In this document: in pieces, positions 1-8,539 of the stretch
How the letters are laid out: every line of letters begins with the position of its first letter
Numbering within the stretch: position 1 is the stretch's first letter
Assembly (NCBI GenBank): GCA_020073215.1
Contig: JAIQFO010000014.1
Span: 1-64,000, forward strand
Source: Terriglobia bacterium
Lineage (GTDB): Bacteria > Acidobacteriota > Terriglobia > Terriglobales > Acidobacteriaceae
Reading direction: 5' to 3'
Length of the DNA stretch: 64,000 nucleotides
The notes under the pieces: model-generated
Database searches by the model: none
Told to the model about the DNA's origin: nothing
Seen by the model: only the letters and a program-made list of their open reading frames with translations
Translations under genes and position numbers: made by a program

Positions 1-525
1 CCGCCCCCAGATGCGGGCCTCGTGGGCATCCGCGAACAGGATATCCACGACCGGGCGGGTTTCGGTTTGCGCCGTGCGGTCCACAAAGCGTGCAAGATGC
101 TTGCGGGTGCGATTTCTGGACATAAGCACAATCGTGTCGTTCAGATTGGCGTGCAGCTTCCGCTCCGCTGTCGGTGAGAGGGCCACGTTCAAGACTTTCC
201 CCGCCGGGAGGGTGTGCTTGGGCACCGCATATGCACTCCGTGCTGGAGCATTGTTCGAGAAGACCGGATCGGGACCGAAATCGCCGGTCAGAGCATAAGC
301 GGTCACCTGAACGCGAGCTTTCGAGGAATCGAGGAACGCGAGTTTTTGGTTTGCCTGTGATAGGCGCACAGTAACATCGACAAGCTGGGATTTGGTTTGC
401 TCCAGTTGATCACTGAGTTGGCGCACCATCGCGGCGTTTCGGAGGTTTTCGTAACGGTGAAACCCCACGCCTGCTCCGAGTACGAAAGTAACCAGAAGTG
501 CCATCGTCAAGTTTCGAATTGTCAT
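1..525 (-). CDS. 3D-domain protein, membrane-anchored, 3' end outside window
   Basis: The reading frame is open from an ATG at 525 to the window edge (175 codons, no stop), so the C-terminus is missing. A GGAGG stands 6 bases before the ATG. Residues 1-22 form a hydrophobic anchor or signal segment. A heptad-like, Gln/Leu-rich stretch (about 34-70) looks like a coiled coil. It is followed by a segment with the pattern VTAYALTG, then DTIVLMS, FVDRT and VVDILFADAHEARIWG. The three spaced aspartates fit the 3D domain, a small double-psi barrel seen in MltA-type lytic transglycosylases and YabE/Rpf-like cell-wall proteins. A role at the envelope, possibly on peptidoglycan, is inferred. The domain call is moderate because the sequence is cut. 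Confidence 0.65.
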   Translation of the reverse strand, partial: MTIRNLTMALLVTFVLGAGVGFHRYENLRNAAMVRQLSDQLEQTKSQLVDVTVRLSQANQKLAFLDSSKARVQVTAYALTGDFGPDPVFSNNAPARSAYAVPKHTLPAGKVLNVALSPTAERKLHANLNDTIVLMSRNRTRKHLARFVDRTAQTETRPVVDILFADAHEARIWGR

Positions 526-937
526 AGCGCCTCCGTCCCAATGGCATATACCGGTGCTTGCAATGTGCCATTCCGGGAAGGACGAACCGCCATAGGCGAT
601 TCGAGGATGACAGAAGGCGTAAGGTGCAGGGTGGGCGGGAGTTCCAATATGGCTGGCGGCGAGGTTGGTGTGCATTGGAAGTGCGGCGACTCGACGTCGC
701 TGCATTGTTACCTGAAAAGTAACGTTGCATAATCTTGCGCAGAAATATGAATCGCTGCGACATGGTGGTCGCACGGGTAACTCTCACCGTGGTTACCAGC
801 AAACCGCCGCACAAGGCGCATTGAGTAGGTTGGTAGCTTCCTCAACCGGGCAAGATTCATCGAATTGGCGATGGCCAGTCCGGAAGCCGTCGCAGGCGAC
901 AACGATGTCTGTAAACTCCGGTATGCTTGGTGCGCAT
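526..937. other. intergenic region before the osmoprotectant ABC operon
   Basis: No supported gene. It separates two divergent genes. It holds two small dyads: GCGAC-TCGAC-GTCGC near 686-700, and GTTAC-(7)-GTAAC at 707-723, followed by a CATAAT that could serve as a -10 for the ABC operon. Open frames crossing it have no recognisable domain. Confidence 0.5.
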
Positions 938-1717
938 ATGCCAATAACTACGCCAGTAGGTCCAGCTATTGAATTCCGTGACGTGGCCTACCATGTGGCG
1001 GGCACAGAAGTGGTGGATAGGTTGAATCTGGAAGTTCAGCACGGAGAAACCCTGGTTTTGCTGGGGCGCAGCGGTTCGGGAAAGACCACGACCCTCAAGC
1101 TGGTGAATCGCCTGTTGCTGCCTACGGCCGGGGAAGTGCGGGTGAACGGTGTGCCGACCGGCGCTTGCGATGTCATTCGTTTGCGTCGCAGTATCGGTTA
1201 CGTGATCCAGGACGTCGGTCTGTTTCCCCACTTCACCGTGGAGCGAAACATCGGTCTGGTCCCCAAGATCGAAGGCTGGCCCGCGGAGCGTACGCGCGCG
1301 CGCGTGCGGGAGCTGCTGCAAATGGTTGGGCTCGCAGCGGAATTGGCCGCGCGGTATCCGCACCAATTATCGGGTGGGCAGCGGCAGAGAGTGGGTGTGG
1401 CGCGAGCCCTGGCCGCGGATCCGGAAATACTGCTTATGGACGAACCCTTTGGGGCGCTTGACCCGCTCACGCGCGACGAATTGCAGCGCGAATTTCTGTC
1501 GTTGCAGCAACGGCTCCATAAGACGGTAATCTTTGTTACGCACGATCTTCGGGAGGCGCTGTTGCTCGGCTCGCGGATTGCACTCATGGAAGCAGGACGG
1601 CTGGTTACGGTGCTCACGCCCCAGGATTTCTTGCGGTCCAACGACCGCTGGGCATCGGCGTATGTGAGGGCGTTCGCAGATGGACTGCAGTTAGTCGCGG
1701 ATCGAGGCACGTCATGA
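938..1717 (+). CDS. glycine betaine/choline-type ABC transporter, ATP-binding protein
   Basis: The ATPase of an OpuC/OsmU-like importer for quaternary ammonium osmoprotectants, on the inner face of the membrane. Walker A GRSGSGKTT is at about 43-51, the signature LSGGQRQR at about 144-151, Walker B LLMDEPF at 165-171 and the switch His in VTHD at about 200-203. The Q-loop region reads GYVIQDVGLFPHFTV, typical of the OpuCA/ProV group. It ends about 50 residues after the ATPase core and lacks the tandem CBS domains with which many OpuCA proteins sense ionic strength. Start sites at 905, 923 or 938 are all possible; none has a good ribosome binding site, and 938 places the domain nearest the N-terminus. 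The stop overlaps the permease start by ATGA. Substrate is inferred from family and neighbours. Confidence 0.85.
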   Translation: MPITTPVGPAIEFRDVAYHVAGTEVVDRLNLEVQHGETLVLLGRSGSGKTTTLKLVNRLLLPTAGEVRVNGVPTGACDVIRLRRSIGYVIQDVGLFPHFTVERNIGLVPKIEGWPAERTRARVRELLQMVGLAAELAARYPHQLSGGQRQRVGVARALAADPEILLMDEPFGALDPLTRDELQREFLSLQQRLHKTVIFVTHDLREALLLGSRIALMEAGRLVTVLTPQDFLRSNDRWASAYVRAFADGLQLVADRGTS

Positions 1718-2346
1718 GCGTTCTTCAATTCATCTTGCAGAACCGAAGCCAAGTGCTGGAACTGACACTGGAGCACCTCTGGCTGGTTGGGTGCTCCACG
1801 TTCCTGGCCATGCTGGTCGGCATCCCGTTGGGTATCGTCATCGCACATCGTCCGCGACTGAACCCGCCGGTGCTGACGAGCGCGAACATTATCCAGACGA
1901 TTCCCAGTCTCGCCCTATTCGGATTTCTGCTGCCCGTGCCGTGGCTGGGAGACCGCGCGGATCGGCTGGCAATCCTGGCGCTGACTCTGTATGCCCTGCT
2001 GCCCATGATTCGGAACACGTATGCGGGAATCCGCGGAGTCGATAGCGCGGTGGTGGAAGCAGGACGCGGTATGGGACTTACCGACAGGCAACTCTTGTTT
2101 CAGGTAGAACTGCCGTTGGCGCTCAGTGTGATTCTTTCGGGAGTGCGGGTCGCGGTGGTCATCTCGGTGGGGCTGGCTACGATCGCCGCCGCGATTGGTG
2201 CCGGAGGTCTGGGGGAATTTATTTTCCGTGGCCTGGCGATGGTAGATAACCGAGTCATTCTTGCGGGAGCGATTCCGGCGGCGGTCCTGGCGCTGTTGGC
2301 GGACCTCAGCGTGGGATGGCTGGAGAGGCGTCTGCGGCGACAATGA
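1714..2346 (+). CDS. osmoprotectant ABC transporter permease (OpuCB/OsmW-like)
   Basis: A 210-residue integral membrane subunit with about five to six hydrophobic segments. The segment EAGRGMGLTDRQLLFQVELP is the permease EAA loop that contacts the ATPase. The pattern matches the ProW/OpuCB family. Its start overlaps the ATPase stop, and its own TGA overlaps the next ATG, so all three genes are translationally coupled. Only one permease gene is present, whereas OpuC and OsmU systems usually carry two; a homodimer is the simple explanation. Confidence 0.87.
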   Translation: MSVLQFILQNRSQVLELTLEHLWLVGCSTFLAMLVGIPLGIVIAHRPRLNPPVLTSANIIQTIPSLALFGFLLPVPWLGDRADRLAILALTLYALLPMIRNTYAGIRGVDSAVVEAGRGMGLTDRQLLFQVELPLALSVILSGVRVAVVISVGLATIAAAIGAGGLGEFIFRGLAMVDNRVILAGAIPAAVLALLADLSVGWLERRLRRQ

Positions 2347-3248
2347 TGACGAGGACCCATCGCTCGAGTCTGTTCGCGCTCGTGCTGTCGGTGGCGGCTT
2401 TGCAGCTTCCTGCTTGTTCACCCTCCCATTCTGATCGCATCACCATCGGCTCCAAGAACTTTACCGAATCGTTCATTTTGGGCGAACTCATGGCGCAGCA
2501 GATCGAGGCGCACACCCGCCTGAAAGTGGACCGGCGTTTCTATCTTGCGGGAACCTACATCTGCCATCAGGCGGCGCTGGCCGGGCGCATCGACGTATAT
2601 CCGGAATACACGGGCACGGCATTGACTGCAATTCTCAAGCAGGATGCCGGGGGCGATAAGGCGGACGTTTATCAGAGGGTCAAGAGTGAATACGAACGGC
2701 GCTTCGGACTGACTCTGGGCCCCGCATTCGGGTTCAACGATACGTTTGCCATGGAAATCCGAGGAGAAGACGCTCGCCGCTTGAACATCAACACACTGTC
2801 GCAGGCGGCCGCATTCACACCGCGTTGGCGGGCCGGGGTTGGCTACGAGTTCATGGAACGGCCAGACGGTTATCGAGGCATGGCCGCTGCGTATGGGTTG
2901 CACTTTGCTGAGAATCCGCGCGTGATGGATCTGGGCCTGCTGACCCGGGCGCTGCGGGACCGTCAGATCGACTTGGCCGCTGGCAACGCCACCGATGGCT
3001 TGATTCCGGCACTGGACTTGTTTGTGCTCGAAGATGACCGGCACTATTTTCCTCCTTACGAGGCCGTACCCGTGGTGCGGGAACAGGTTTTACGCGAACA
3101 TCCGGAGGTCGGTCAGGCCCTGGCTGGGCTAGCCGGAAAGATTTCCGACCCAGAGATGCAGCAACTGAATTACTCGGTCGATGGCCAACATCGCGACGTG
3201 AAAGAAGTGGCGCGCGAGTTCCTGCGGAGAAAGGGATTGGTTCCGTAA
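2343..3248 (+). CDS. osmoprotectant-binding lipoprotein (OpuAC domain)
   Basis: The 301-residue substrate-binding component. A signal peptide ends in the lipobox LPAC (cysteine near residue 25), so it should be a lipoprotein. The mature part begins ITIGSKNFTESFILGELMAQ and contains GRIDVYPEYTGTA, both hallmarks of the OpuAC/OsmF glycine betaine/choline-binding family. The start at 2343 is chosen because it gives the same ATGA overlap with the upstream stop as the previous junction; an in-frame upstream start at 2316 would put eight or nine extra residues before the signal peptide. With the two genes before it, it forms a complete importer. Confidence 0.87.
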   Translation: MMTRTHRSSLFALVLSVAALQLPACSPSHSDRITIGSKNFTESFILGELMAQQIEAHTRLKVDRRFYLAGTYICHQAALAGRIDVYPEYTGTALTAILKQDAGGDKADVYQRVKSEYERRFGLTLGPAFGFNDTFAMEIRGEDARRLNINTLSQAAAFTPRWRAGVGYEFMERPDGYRGMAAAYGLHFAENPRVMDLGLLTRALRDRQIDLAAGNATDGLIPALDLFVLEDDRHYFPPYEAVPVVREQVLREHPEVGQALAGLAGKISDPEMQQLNYSVDGQHRDVKEVAREFLRRKGLVP

Positions 3249-3634
3249 CCGTATGATGACTAGGGCCTGGAAACCGAGTCGCAGCGGCATCGTTCGATTC
3301 TGCGCGGGACAAGCCTTGCCGGGCCGTTCCGAGAGCCTACCTGAGCTTGCCGAAGGGGCGTCTCGCCTTCAGCGCGGCGGGCGAGGACGCCCGCCGGACA
3401 GCCGCCGGGACGGCGGCGCTACGCTCCGTCGCATACCTAATAAAAACATATTTTCGGCTGCGACCTCGCCGATCGATTCGACATCTAAGGTCCGAGAGTG
3501 TGGTTGCCGGCTCGCGCACCTTGGCCGGCATGATGTGGGTCCTGTAATAGAAGAGCCGCTCAAGCTAAAGCGGCGTTCGGAGTTGTTTCACCAGCCATTC
3601 GTCCGGTCATCACGACCAAAGCGGGGAGGCCCCA
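3249..3634. repeat. intergenic region with GC-rich palindromes
   Basis: No gene is seen. CCTGAGCTTGCCGAAGG (3340-3356) is a partial dyad of the kind CCTGAGC-N-CGAAGG that also occurs near 32559 and 37451. Behind it come several stem-forming GC-rich segments: GGGCG-AGGA-CGCCC near 3380 and reiterated GCCGCCGGGACGGCGGC near 3401-3419. The last part before egtB is AT-richer and should hold its promoter. A GGGGAGG lies 5-11 bases before the egtB start. Confidence 0.5.
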
Positions 3635-4978
3635 ATGCTTGCCATGCAAAATGGCGTTGCTGTCCGGCGTGAGTTACTGGAGCGCTTGACTGGTGCCCGC
3701 CGACGGAGCGATGCACTTTTCAGCCTGGTGCGTGCTGACTCCCTCTATGAGCGACCGATTCCGGAGCGTCATCGCATCATCTTCTATGTCGGACACCTCG
3801 AGGCATTCGATTGGAATTTGCTCCACGAAATCTTCGGGGCCCAAAGTCTCCATCCTGAATTTGACCGGTTGTTTGCTTTCGGCATCGATCCGGTCGGCGG
3901 CGGGCTGCCGGGCGATCAACCGTCCGACTGGCCTTCCCTGGATGCGGTACACAGTTACGTGACCAAAATTCGAGCCGCTCTCGACGAAAAGCTGGCGAAC
4001 GGAGCGCTTGAATCCGCGCAGACGCGCGGCGGCTTTCCGGTTGACGCTTTGCTGAATGTGGCGCTTGAGCATCGGCTCATGCATGTCGAGACGCTGGCCT
4101 ACATGTTGCATCAGTTGTCGCTCGACAAGAAGGTGCGGCAAAAAGACCCACGGAATCTCGACGCGGGCCCGGTGATTCACCGGATGGTTGACATTCCGGC
4201 GGGCGTGGCCACGCTTGGGCTTCGCCGCGATTCCGAAACCTTCGGTTGGGACAACGAGTATGAATCCCAGATCGTGGACGTTCCTGCCTTCGTCATCGAT
4301 CGGTTCAAAGTGACCAACCGGCAGTATCTCGAGTTTGTAGCTGGGGGCGGGTATGACACGCGCAGGTTCTGGAGCGATGACGACTGGAACTGGAGAACCG
4401 CCCGCGGAATAACTCATCCGGTGTTCTGGAAGAAGACCGGCGATCGTTGCACAGGCGAAGATTGGGTCTACCGGACGATGTTCGGCGAACTGCCCCTCCC
4501 GCTCGACTGGCCGGTTTATGTGAGCCAGGCGGAAGCCAACGCGTATGCGCGGTGGGCCGGGAAGTCGCTCCCGACGGAACCTGAGTGGCACCGCGCGGCA
4601 TATGGCGCCGCAGGCGAATCGGAAAGAACGTATCCATGGGGAAGTAATGCGCCCGATCCCGACTTCGGGAATTTTGATTTTCAAAGCTGGGACCCCACGC
4701 CGGTGAGCGCGTTTCCTCGCGGACGAAGCGCTTTCGGCGTCGACGACATGCTTGGTAACGGCTGGGAGTGGACCTCCACCCTGTTTGCGCCGTTTTCCGG
4801 TTTTGAGCCGTTTCCGTTTTACCGGGGCTACTCGGCTGATTTCTTCGATGGCAAGCACTTCGTTATGAAAGGGGGCTCGGCGCGCACTGCCACGTGCATG
4901 CTCCGGCCCACATTTCGCAACTGGTTCCAGGCGCACTACCAATATGTGTACGCGGGATTCCGCTGTGTAAGCCGCTGA
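3635..4978 (+). CDS. egtB: ergothioneine biosynthesis sulfoxide synthase EgtB
   Basis: A non-haem iron enzyme that joins a thiol (gamma-glutamylcysteine or cysteine, depending on subtype) to trimethylhistidine with O2. Residues about 10-165 form a DinB-like helical domain. Iron ligands are probably His54 (in YVGHLEAFDW) and the His146/His150 pair in EHRLMHVET. Residues about 185-447 form a formylglycine-generating-enzyme-type domain, ending FVMKGGSARTA and YAGFRCVSR. The length of 447 is normal for EgtB. egtD follows after 15 bases, so the two steps are one operon. No EgtA, EgtC or EgtE is nearby; some acidobacterial EgtBs are known to use cysteine directly, which would remove the need for EgtA and EgtC. 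Subtype is not settled here. Confidence 0.9.
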   Translation: MLAMQNGVAVRRELLERLTGARRRSDALFSLVRADSLYERPIPERHRIIFYVGHLEAFDWNLLHEIFGAQSLHPEFDRLFAFGIDPVGGGLPGDQPSDWPSLDAVHSYVTKIRAALDEKLANGALESAQTRGGFPVDALLNVALEHRLMHVETLAYMLHQLSLDKKVRQKDPRNLDAGPVIHRMVDIPAGVATLGLRRDSETFGWDNEYESQIVDVPAFVIDRFKVTNRQYLEFVAGGGYDTRRFWSDDDWNWRTARGITHPVFWKKTGDRCTGEDWVYRTMFGELPLPLDWPVYVSQAEANAYARWAGKSLPTEPEWHRAAYGAAGESERTYPWGSNAPDPDFGNFDFQSWDPTPVSAFPRGRSAFGVDDMLGNGWEWTSTLFAPFSGFEPFPFYRGYSADFFDGKHFVMKGGSARTATCMLRPTFRNWFQAHYQYVYAGFRCVSR

Positions 4979-4993
4979 CGGAGGAATTAGGGA

Positions 4994-5962
4994 ATGCTTG
5001 TCCATGCAATAACGAGCGACCTCAACTACGAATTCGCCTCTGACGTACGCGCCGGACTGACGCGGACGGGACAGAAGGAACTTCCTTCGAAGTACTTTTA
5101 CGACGATGTGGGCTCAACGTTGTTTGAAGTGATCAGCCATCTACCCGAGTACGGGCTAACGCGGGCGGATGAGCGTTTGCTGCGGCGGCATGCCAGTGAG
5201 ATTGTTGAGCGCCTGGCTATGCCGGTCGCCGTCGCGGAGTTGGGGAGCGGCAGCGGCAAGAAATCTCGCTGGGTTCTCGAAGCGCTCTGCCGGAAACAAC
5301 GTACGTTCTACTATCCGGTCGAAATATCCCGCTCGGCTTTGGCAATGTGTGAGCGGGAGCTTCGCGATATTGATTCGATCAGCATTCTCGGTTTTGAGCG
5401 CGAATATCTGGATGGACTGCTGGAAGTGGCCGCGCACCGGAAATACGGCCAACACCTTCTTGTGTTGTTCCTTGGGAGCACCATTGGGAACTTCGATCGC
5501 GCCGCGGGCGTGAGGTTTCTGATAGAGGTACGGCGAATCCTGGAGCCCGGCGACTCGCTGCTACTGGGAACGGATCTGGAAAAACCCAGCGCGCAGGTGC
5601 TCGCGGCGTATGACGATGAACTCGGAGTGACGGCGGCCTTTAATCTCAACCTGCTGGCTCGGGTCAATCGCGAACTGGATGCCGACTTTGACCTGGGACA
5701 GTTTTCACACATGGCGAGGATCAACCCCGGGGCTCGGAGCGTCGAGATGCACCTGCGGTCGAGGCGGCGGCAGAGAGTAAACATCCCGGGGGCGGATCTT
5801 CAGGTGGAGTTCCTGGAGGGGGAGACGATCTGGACGGAAAGCAGCCATAAGTATTCGACGGAGGAAATCTTTGAGATGGCACGCAACGCCGGTTTCCGCT
5901 GCGCGGCACAGTGGATCGACGAGGAGTGGCCTTTCGCGGAGAACTTACTCATCGCGGAGTGA
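4994..5962 (+). CDS. egtD: L-histidine N-alpha-methyltransferase EgtD
   Basis: It transfers three methyl groups from S-adenosylmethionine to histidine, giving hercynine, the substrate of EgtB. The N-terminal KELPSKYFYDDVGSTLFE and ISHLPEYGLTRAD motifs are characteristic of EgtD. The AdoMet loop ELGSGSGKK lies at about 82-90, and LFLGSTIGNF follows at the expected place. Its length of 322 residues is standard. A GGAGG-rich leader precedes the ATG. Cytoplasmic. Confidence 0.93.
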   Translation: MLVHAITSDLNYEFASDVRAGLTRTGQKELPSKYFYDDVGSTLFEVISHLPEYGLTRADERLLRRHASEIVERLAMPVAVAELGSGSGKKSRWVLEALCRKQRTFYYPVEISRSALAMCERELRDIDSISILGFEREYLDGLLEVAAHRKYGQHLLVLFLGSTIGNFDRAAGVRFLIEVRRILEPGDSLLLGTDLEKPSAQVLAAYDDELGVTAAFNLNLLARVNRELDADFDLGQFSHMARINPGARSVEMHLRSRRRQRVNIPGADLQVEFLEGETIWTESSHKYSTEEIFEMARNAGFRCAAQWIDEEWPFAENLLIAE

Positions 5963-6000
5963 AACGTTCGGCCGGTCGCGCTTCCGCCGGGGTTGGGGTG

Positions 6001-6252
6001 TTAAGAAGACGGCGCTCCTGCCCGGCGCCAAGTGCGCAGGTTGATAACGCAGATCACGATGCAAAATACGTTGGCTGGAATGAACCCTAATTGGGCGGTC
6101 TTGATGCCGATGACACACATGATGACGCAATTGACGGTTGCCAGGAGCCAGCCTTCCCAGCACCGTCGGCCGACCAAAATTGTAGAGATGATGGTCAGCA
6201 CGCAAGAAAGATAGTCGAGCCTGAACACGAATGAAATACCTCCGAGTATCAT
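6001..6252 (-). CDS. small membrane protein, function unknown
   Basis: An 83-residue protein with three hydrophobic segments: LSCVLTIISTILVG, WLLATVNCVIMCVIGI and FIPANVFCIVICVINL. It is convergent with egtD, ending 38 bases from its stop. The pattern loosely recalls small NMN-transporter-like (PnuC-type) membrane proteins, but it is too short for a confident assignment. No partner gene is evident. Confidence 0.5.
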   Translation of the reverse strand: MILGGISFVFRLDYLSCVLTIISTILVGRRCWEGWLLATVNCVIMCVIGIKTAQLGFIPANVFCIVICVINLRTWRRAGAPSS

Positions 6253-6301
6253 TGTGGGCGCGTGGGGGCGTCTGATTCAGTGATGTGGGCCCATTGGTGA
6301 C

Positions 6302-6315
6302 ATGACCAAGGTCAC
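6302..6315. promoter_or_regulatory. palindrome ATGACCAAGGTCAC upstream of the UBP zinc-finger gene
   Basis: TGACC-AA-GGTCA is a perfect dyad, nested in a wider one (GGTGAC at 6297-6302 with GTCACC at 6311-6316). Its centre is 91 bases before the start at 6400. The identical 14 bases occur in reverse at 30697-30710, 94 bases before the PilZ gene. This looks like an operator; the regulator is unknown. Confidence 0.45.
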
Positions 6316-6399
6316 CGGCTGAAGAATGCGTTTTCTTGCTGCCGATGGCGGCGGGGGTAGAGCGCGGCAAAACATTCACTCATAACACAGGAGGACTCG

Positions 6400-6672
6400 A
6401 TGCCAGAAGAATGTACCCACCTTGATCAGATCAAGATAAGAGAAACGAACAAACATGTGTGTGAGGAGTGTGTCAAAACCGGCGACACCTGGGTACATCT
6501 GCGACTGTGCCTTACGTGCGGGCATGTTGGCTGTTGCGACTCGTCGAAGAACAAGCACGCTACCAAGCATTTCCACAAAACACGGCATCCGCTGATCCGC
6601 TCGATCGAGCCGGGGGAAAGCTGGGTCTGGTGTTATGTGGACGAGATCGAGCCCGGCGAGTTGGTGGCTTGA
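6400..6672 (+). CDS. UBP-type zinc finger protein
   Basis: A 90-residue protein that is almost entirely a ZnF-UBP domain. Cys and His ligands are arranged as C5/H7, C21xxC24, C37xxC40, C45 and several His in KHATKHFHKTRH. It ends with GESWVWCYVDE, a typical close of the fold. In eukaryotes this domain binds the free C-terminus of ubiquitin; what it binds in bacteria is not known. GGAGG precedes the ATG. It lies 200 bases upstream of the response-regulator flavoprotein, in the same direction, so it is probably part of the same signalling group. Confidence 0.85.
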   Translation: MPEECTHLDQIKIRETNKHVCEECVKTGDTWVHLRLCLTCGHVGCCDSSKNKHATKHFHKTRHPLIRSIEPGESWVWCYVDEIEPGELVA

Positions 6673-6871
6673 ATTTCATACGCGCGGAAATTGGCAGCTT
6701 GGCGCTCGACCGGGAACCCGTGCGCTCGTCCCTGATGGCGCGACGATAATTGCGCGACCGGAACACAACGTTCGGTATCTAATACAGTCAATCGGGTGAG
6801 ACGCATTCGGGGTTCGATCGGCAAACGTAAAACTCCTTCTTTCGTTTTTCATCAGTAGGGCTGGGACCACC

Positions 6872-8539
6872 ATGGCGAAACCGATTCTGTTGAGTGTGGA
6901 CGACGACTCCGATGTGCTGCGCGCGATCGAACGCGATTTGCGATCGCAGTACGGTGGCGACTACCGCGTGATCGGAAGTGATTCCCCGACGGGGGCACTG
7001 GAGCTTTTGAAGCAGTTGAAAGTGCGCAACGACGGCGTGGCCCTTCTCCTCGCCGACCAGCGCATGCCGCACATGGACGGAGTCGGGTTTTTGCAAGAGG
7101 CAAGGCAGATCTATCCCCAGGCGAAGCGAGCCCTGCTCACCGCCTATGCCGACACCAACGCTGCGATCAGCGCCATCAATCAAGCTAGCATCGATTACTT
7201 TTTCATGAAGCCGTGGGACCCGCCCGCAGAACATCTGTACCCCCAACTGAATGATCTGCTGGATGATTGGCAGGCTTCGTATCATCCGGCATTTGAGGGC
7301 ATCCGAGTACTGGGCACGCGGTGGTCGCCGCGGTCGTATGAGTTGCGGGACTTCCTGGCGCGGAATCACGTGCCCTATCAGTGGATCGATGTGGAACTTT
7401 CCGCCAACGATCCGGAAACCAAGCGTTTGTTGGAGGCTCTGGGCCCGGAGGGCACGAGCCTCCCGGTCGTGCTCTTCCCGGATGGAACAAAGCTTCTGGA
7501 GAGCGTGCCGGCCGACGTCGCGCAGAAGGTTGGACTGCGGACGCGTGCGCAAACCGACTTTTACGATCTGGCAATTATCGGTGGCGGGCCTGCGGGTCTG
7601 GCGGCAGCGGTTTATGGAGCGTCCGAAGGTCTGCACACGGTGATGATTGAGCGGGAAGCGCCGGGTGGCCAGGCAGGAACGAGCTCGCGGATCGAAAACT
7701 ATCTTGGATTTCCCGCCGGCCTCAGCGGCGGGGATCTGGCGCGTCGCGCGATGGTGCAGGCGCAGCGTTTCGGGGTGGAAATCCTGTCGCAGGAGGCGGT
7801 CGGCGTCCGGACCGAGGGACCTTACCGGATCATCAAGTTCGCGGACAACAATGAGATTTCCTGCCACGCCCTGATGATCGCGACCGGAGTGCAGTGGCGG
7901 CGCTTGGAAGCTCCGGGTGTCGCCCAGCTGCAGGGTGCTGGCATCTACTACGGAGGCGGCGCCACGGAGGCGCTCTCCTGCAAGGGCGAAATCATCTACG
8001 TCGTCGGCGGCGCGAATTCCGCCGGGCAAGCGGCCATGAATTTTGCCAAGTATGCGGAGCGGGTCGTGATCCTGGTGCGCGGAGAATCCCTTTCCAGCAC
8101 CATGTCGCAATACCTGATCGATCAGATTAAAGAGATGCCCAACATTCAACTGTGGACCCATGCCAGCGTGGCCGAGGTGCATGGCGATACACATCTCGAA
8201 GAGATATCGGTCCTTTGTTCGGACACCGGCAAAGTGGAGCGGGTCCCGGCAAGTGCCATGTTCATCTTTATTGGAGCGCTGCCGCGAACCGACTGGCTGG
8301 CGAGTGTGGTCGAGCGGGATGAGCGTGGATTTATCCTGACCGGCCCCGATCTGATCCGGGATGGACAGCGCCCCAAGGGGTGGGCGCTCGACCGGGACCC
8401 ATTCCTGCTCGAGACGAACGTTCCTGGCTTGTTTGCGGTGGGCGATGTGCGGCACGGTTCCGTGAAGCGGGTCGCTTCGGGAGTCGGCGAAGGATCGGTG
8501 GCGGTTCAGTTCATCCATCAATATTTGAGCAAGGTTTAA
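6872..8539 (+). CDS. response regulator - glutaredoxin-like - thioredoxin-reductase-like fusion lacking redox cysteines
   Basis: Three domains in 555 residues. Residues 1-125 are a receiver domain (acidic DDDSD, phosphoacceptor Asp62 in ADQRMPHMDG, Thr90, Lys113). Residues about 143-222 have a glutaredoxin-like pattern, with GTRWSPRSYELRDFL where glutaredoxins have WCPYC, and the cis-proline TSLPVVLF: both cysteines are serine. Residues 228-555 follow the thioredoxin-reductase fold, with IIGGGPAGLAAAVYG (FAD), PGGQAGTSSRIENYLGF and VVGGANSAGQAAM (NADPH). The site that normally reads YCATCDG is YYGGGATEA. Only three cysteines remain, at about 331, 370 and in LCSDT, none as CxxC. So it probably binds FAD and NAD(P)H but cannot do classical dithiol exchange. 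The histidine kinase gene starts immediately after its stop codon. Confidence 0.88.
   Translation: MAKPILLSVDDDSDVLRAIERDLRSQYGGDYRVIGSDSPTGALELLKQLKVRNDGVALLLADQRMPHMDGVGFLQEARQIYPQAKRALLTAYADTNAAISAINQASIDYFFMKPWDPPAEHLYPQLNDLLDDWQASYHPAFEGIRVLGTRWSPRSYELRDFLARNHVPYQWIDVELSANDPETKRLLEALGPEGTSLPVVLFPDGTKLLESVPADVAQKVGLRTRAQTDFYDLAIIGGGPAGLAAAVYGASEGLHTVMIEREAPGGQAGTSSRIENYLGFPAGLSGGDLARRAMVQAQRFGVEILSQEAVGVRTEGPYRIIKFADNNEISCHALMIATGVQWRRLEAPGVAQLQGAGIYYGGGATEALSCKGEIIYVVGGANSAGQAAMNFAKYAERVVILVRGESLSSTMSQYLIDQIKEMPNIQLWTHASVAEVHGDTHLEEISVLCSDTGKVERVPASAMFIFIGALPRTDWLASVVERDERGFILTGPDLIRDGQRPKGWALDRDPFLLETNVPGLFAVGDVRHGSVKRVASGVGEGSVAVQFIHQYLSKV

Noticed and set aside
3674..5005. 443-codon frame antisense to egtB
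   Set aside because: Shadow of a well-supported gene; no motifs and no plausible start signal.
6788..8521. 577-codon open frame antisense to the receiver/TrxR-like fusion
   Set aside because: It mirrors the codon pattern of the real gene in a GC-rich genome and its translation has no recognisable domain.
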